From a bacterium (GTDB taxonomy: Bacteria; Bacillota_I; Bacilli_A; RFN20; UBA1709): a stretch of DNA of 6,853 bases. Positions within the stretch are counted from its first letter, which is position 1. Every line of letters begins with the position of its first letter. Positions 5,630 through 6,853 of this stretch are shown one piece after another. The stretch is from assembly GCA_012511355.1 (NCBI GenBank), contig JAAZGG010000110.1, forward strand, positions 1 to 6,853. The letters are read 5' to 3'. The notes beneath the pieces are model-generated. The model did no database searches, had not been told where the DNA came from, and was given only the letters and a program-made list of their open reading frames with translations. The position numbers were made by a program, and so were the translations under genes.

Positions 5630-6853
5630 CTTGAAGTGGCGGGGGAAACCGTAGGCGAAGCGATTATTCAAAAAGTCCACAAAGAGCTGATGGACTTCCA
5701 AGGGCAGTTAAAATCCTATCAATTCAAAATTCTCAATGAAAACGTAGAAATCAGCGAGAGATTAAGTGCTAATCGGGCCGATATTGTTAGTTTATCTTCA
5801 GGTAAGAAGCAATATGATGAACGCCTTGTGCGTTTTAAAGAAATCATTGAACAGGCTTTATTTAACAAATACAAAACAAAGATTGCGGTCGATATTCTCG
5901 CCGACCTTTTAGATATTAAAGATGAAAGTTGGCGCTTAGCGATTGAAGCCTATCTAGGCAATCAACGTTACTACTTAATCGTCGATCCTAAATATGTTGA
6001 TGATGCCATTAGAATCTATGACAGAGTTAAAGATGACTTGCCTTACTATGACTATGGTATTGTCGATACCGAAAAAGTCATCGCTAATGCCAAAGCACCT
6101 TTAGCTAATTCCCTAAGCGAAGAATTAACCTGCCGTAATCAAGGAGCAAAGACCTATATCAATATGCATCTAGGTACGCTAATTAAATGTCACGATATAG
6201 GTAAACTCCGTTCTAATCCCCGTTCCATCACTAAGGATGGTATGATCTACCAAAACTATGTCGCAAGACGCCTTAATGTTAACCGCGTCATCCCCTGCAT
6301 TGGTAGTGGTTCAACTAAGGAGCAACTGCGCCAAAAGAACTTAGAAATTAAAGAACTAGAGGCTCGTTTACAAGAGGTAAATAATCAGGTTAAATACCTC
6401 GGTAAACTCACTAGTTTAGAAATCCTTAATAGCAACGAAATCCGCACTATGGTTAAAGTCCTTAACGATACCAAGGATTTACCAAGCCTAATTAAAGAAG
6501 CCGATGGCACTAGAGAAATCGTTGAATCGATGTCAACAAATTATCTAGACACCTTAGAAAAGAACATTCAAAAGGTCACAAAAGAGATTGCTGATTTAGA
6601 AAGCGAACAACTCGAATTAAATAATGAGATTGTCCGTGGTCATGCCCAAATTGAACGTTATCTCAAAGAAGAACTACCTAGCCAAAAAGCTCAGGTGAAC
6701 GAACTCAAAGAAAGAATCAATCAAAGTTTTGATAAGACCTGGATTCAAACACTTGGAGAACCTGCTTTCTTAGATATCCTGCAGAACAATTGCAATCCTG
6801 AAACTCTGTTCGAAACTTTGACTACAGAAATCGCTAGTATCCTTAAGACCTTA
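5630..6853 (+). pseudogene. jetC: Continuation of jetC after the amber codon: coil, hinge and return coil (3' end outside window)
   Basis: The jetC frame is open for 408 codons with no further stop or frameshift. The first part (AGETVGEAIIQKVHKELMDF) continues the coiled coil. Residues about 480-625, counted from GTG 4421, contain a non-coiled hinge-like region with JetC-like sequence: KIAVDILADLLDIKDESWRL, AIEAYLGNQRYYLIVDP, YYDYGIVDTEKV, then VIPCIGSGST. From about 630 a second coiled coil runs back toward the head (LEIKELEARLQEVNNQVKYL and later EIADLESEQLELNNEIV). The C-terminal head with Walker B and the ABC signature would lie beyond base 6853. The first in-frame restart candidates (GTG 5636, ATG 5690) have no convincing SD at proper spacing, so separate translation is unlikely. 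It is labelled a pseudogene segment because of the upstream stop; if the TAG is an error or is read through, it is simply the second part of an intact gene. Confidence 0.78.

Noticed and set aside
4421..6853. Housekeeping Smc, MukB or SbcC instead of JetC
   Set aside because: The two upstream genes are JetA- and JetB-like, and the hinge motif and N-terminal sequence look like the Wadjet/COG4913-type ATPase. Canonical Smc is not encoded in such an operon.

Overview
The window looks like chromosomal DNA from a low-GC Gram-positive bacterium (Bacillota, probably class Bacilli or a relative). The support is AT-rich sequence, strong AGGAGG-type ribosome binding sites, sigma-A-type promoters, U-tract terminators, and the Bacillus-like divergent arrangement tmcAL (ylbM) <-> yceD (ylbN)-rpmF. 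Tryptophan is encoded by TGG and all six completed genes outside the jetC locus end in TAA, so the standard code (table 11) fits. No finer taxonomy is supported.

Layout: (1) 1-273, C-terminal end of an iron-containing alcohol dehydrogenase on the + strand, followed by a terminator (295-324) shared with the converging rpmF. (2) 323-997, minus-strand operon yceD-rpmF (rRNA/ribosome biogenesis protein and ribosomal protein L32), driven by a good promoter at 1031-1059. (3) 1129-2259, + strand tmcAL, tRNA(Met) cytidine acetate ligase, closed by a terminator at 2258-2290. (4) 2286-6853, a new + strand transcription unit with its own extended -10 promoter and a perfect inverted repeat over the -35. 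It encodes jetA, jetB and jetC of a Wadjet (condensin-like, MksBEF-related) anti-plasmid defence system. The nuclease partner jetD would be expected downstream, beyond the window.

In a complete Wadjet system JetA (kleisin-like), JetB (KITE/MksE-like) and JetC (SMC-like ATPase) form a loop-extruding complex that senses small circular DNA, and JetD cuts it. The main oddity is that jetC is interrupted by an in-frame TAG at 5627-5629 (codon 403). The same reading frame then stays open for 408 more codons to the window end and keeps JetC-like hinge and coiled-coil sequence. Recent inactivation, an assembly or sequencing error, and read-through are the realistic explanations. This is a variant of a known defence family rather than an obviously new system. 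I see no RNA genes, insertion sequences, CRISPR arrays or attachment sites, and no gene-free stretch longer than about 130 bases.
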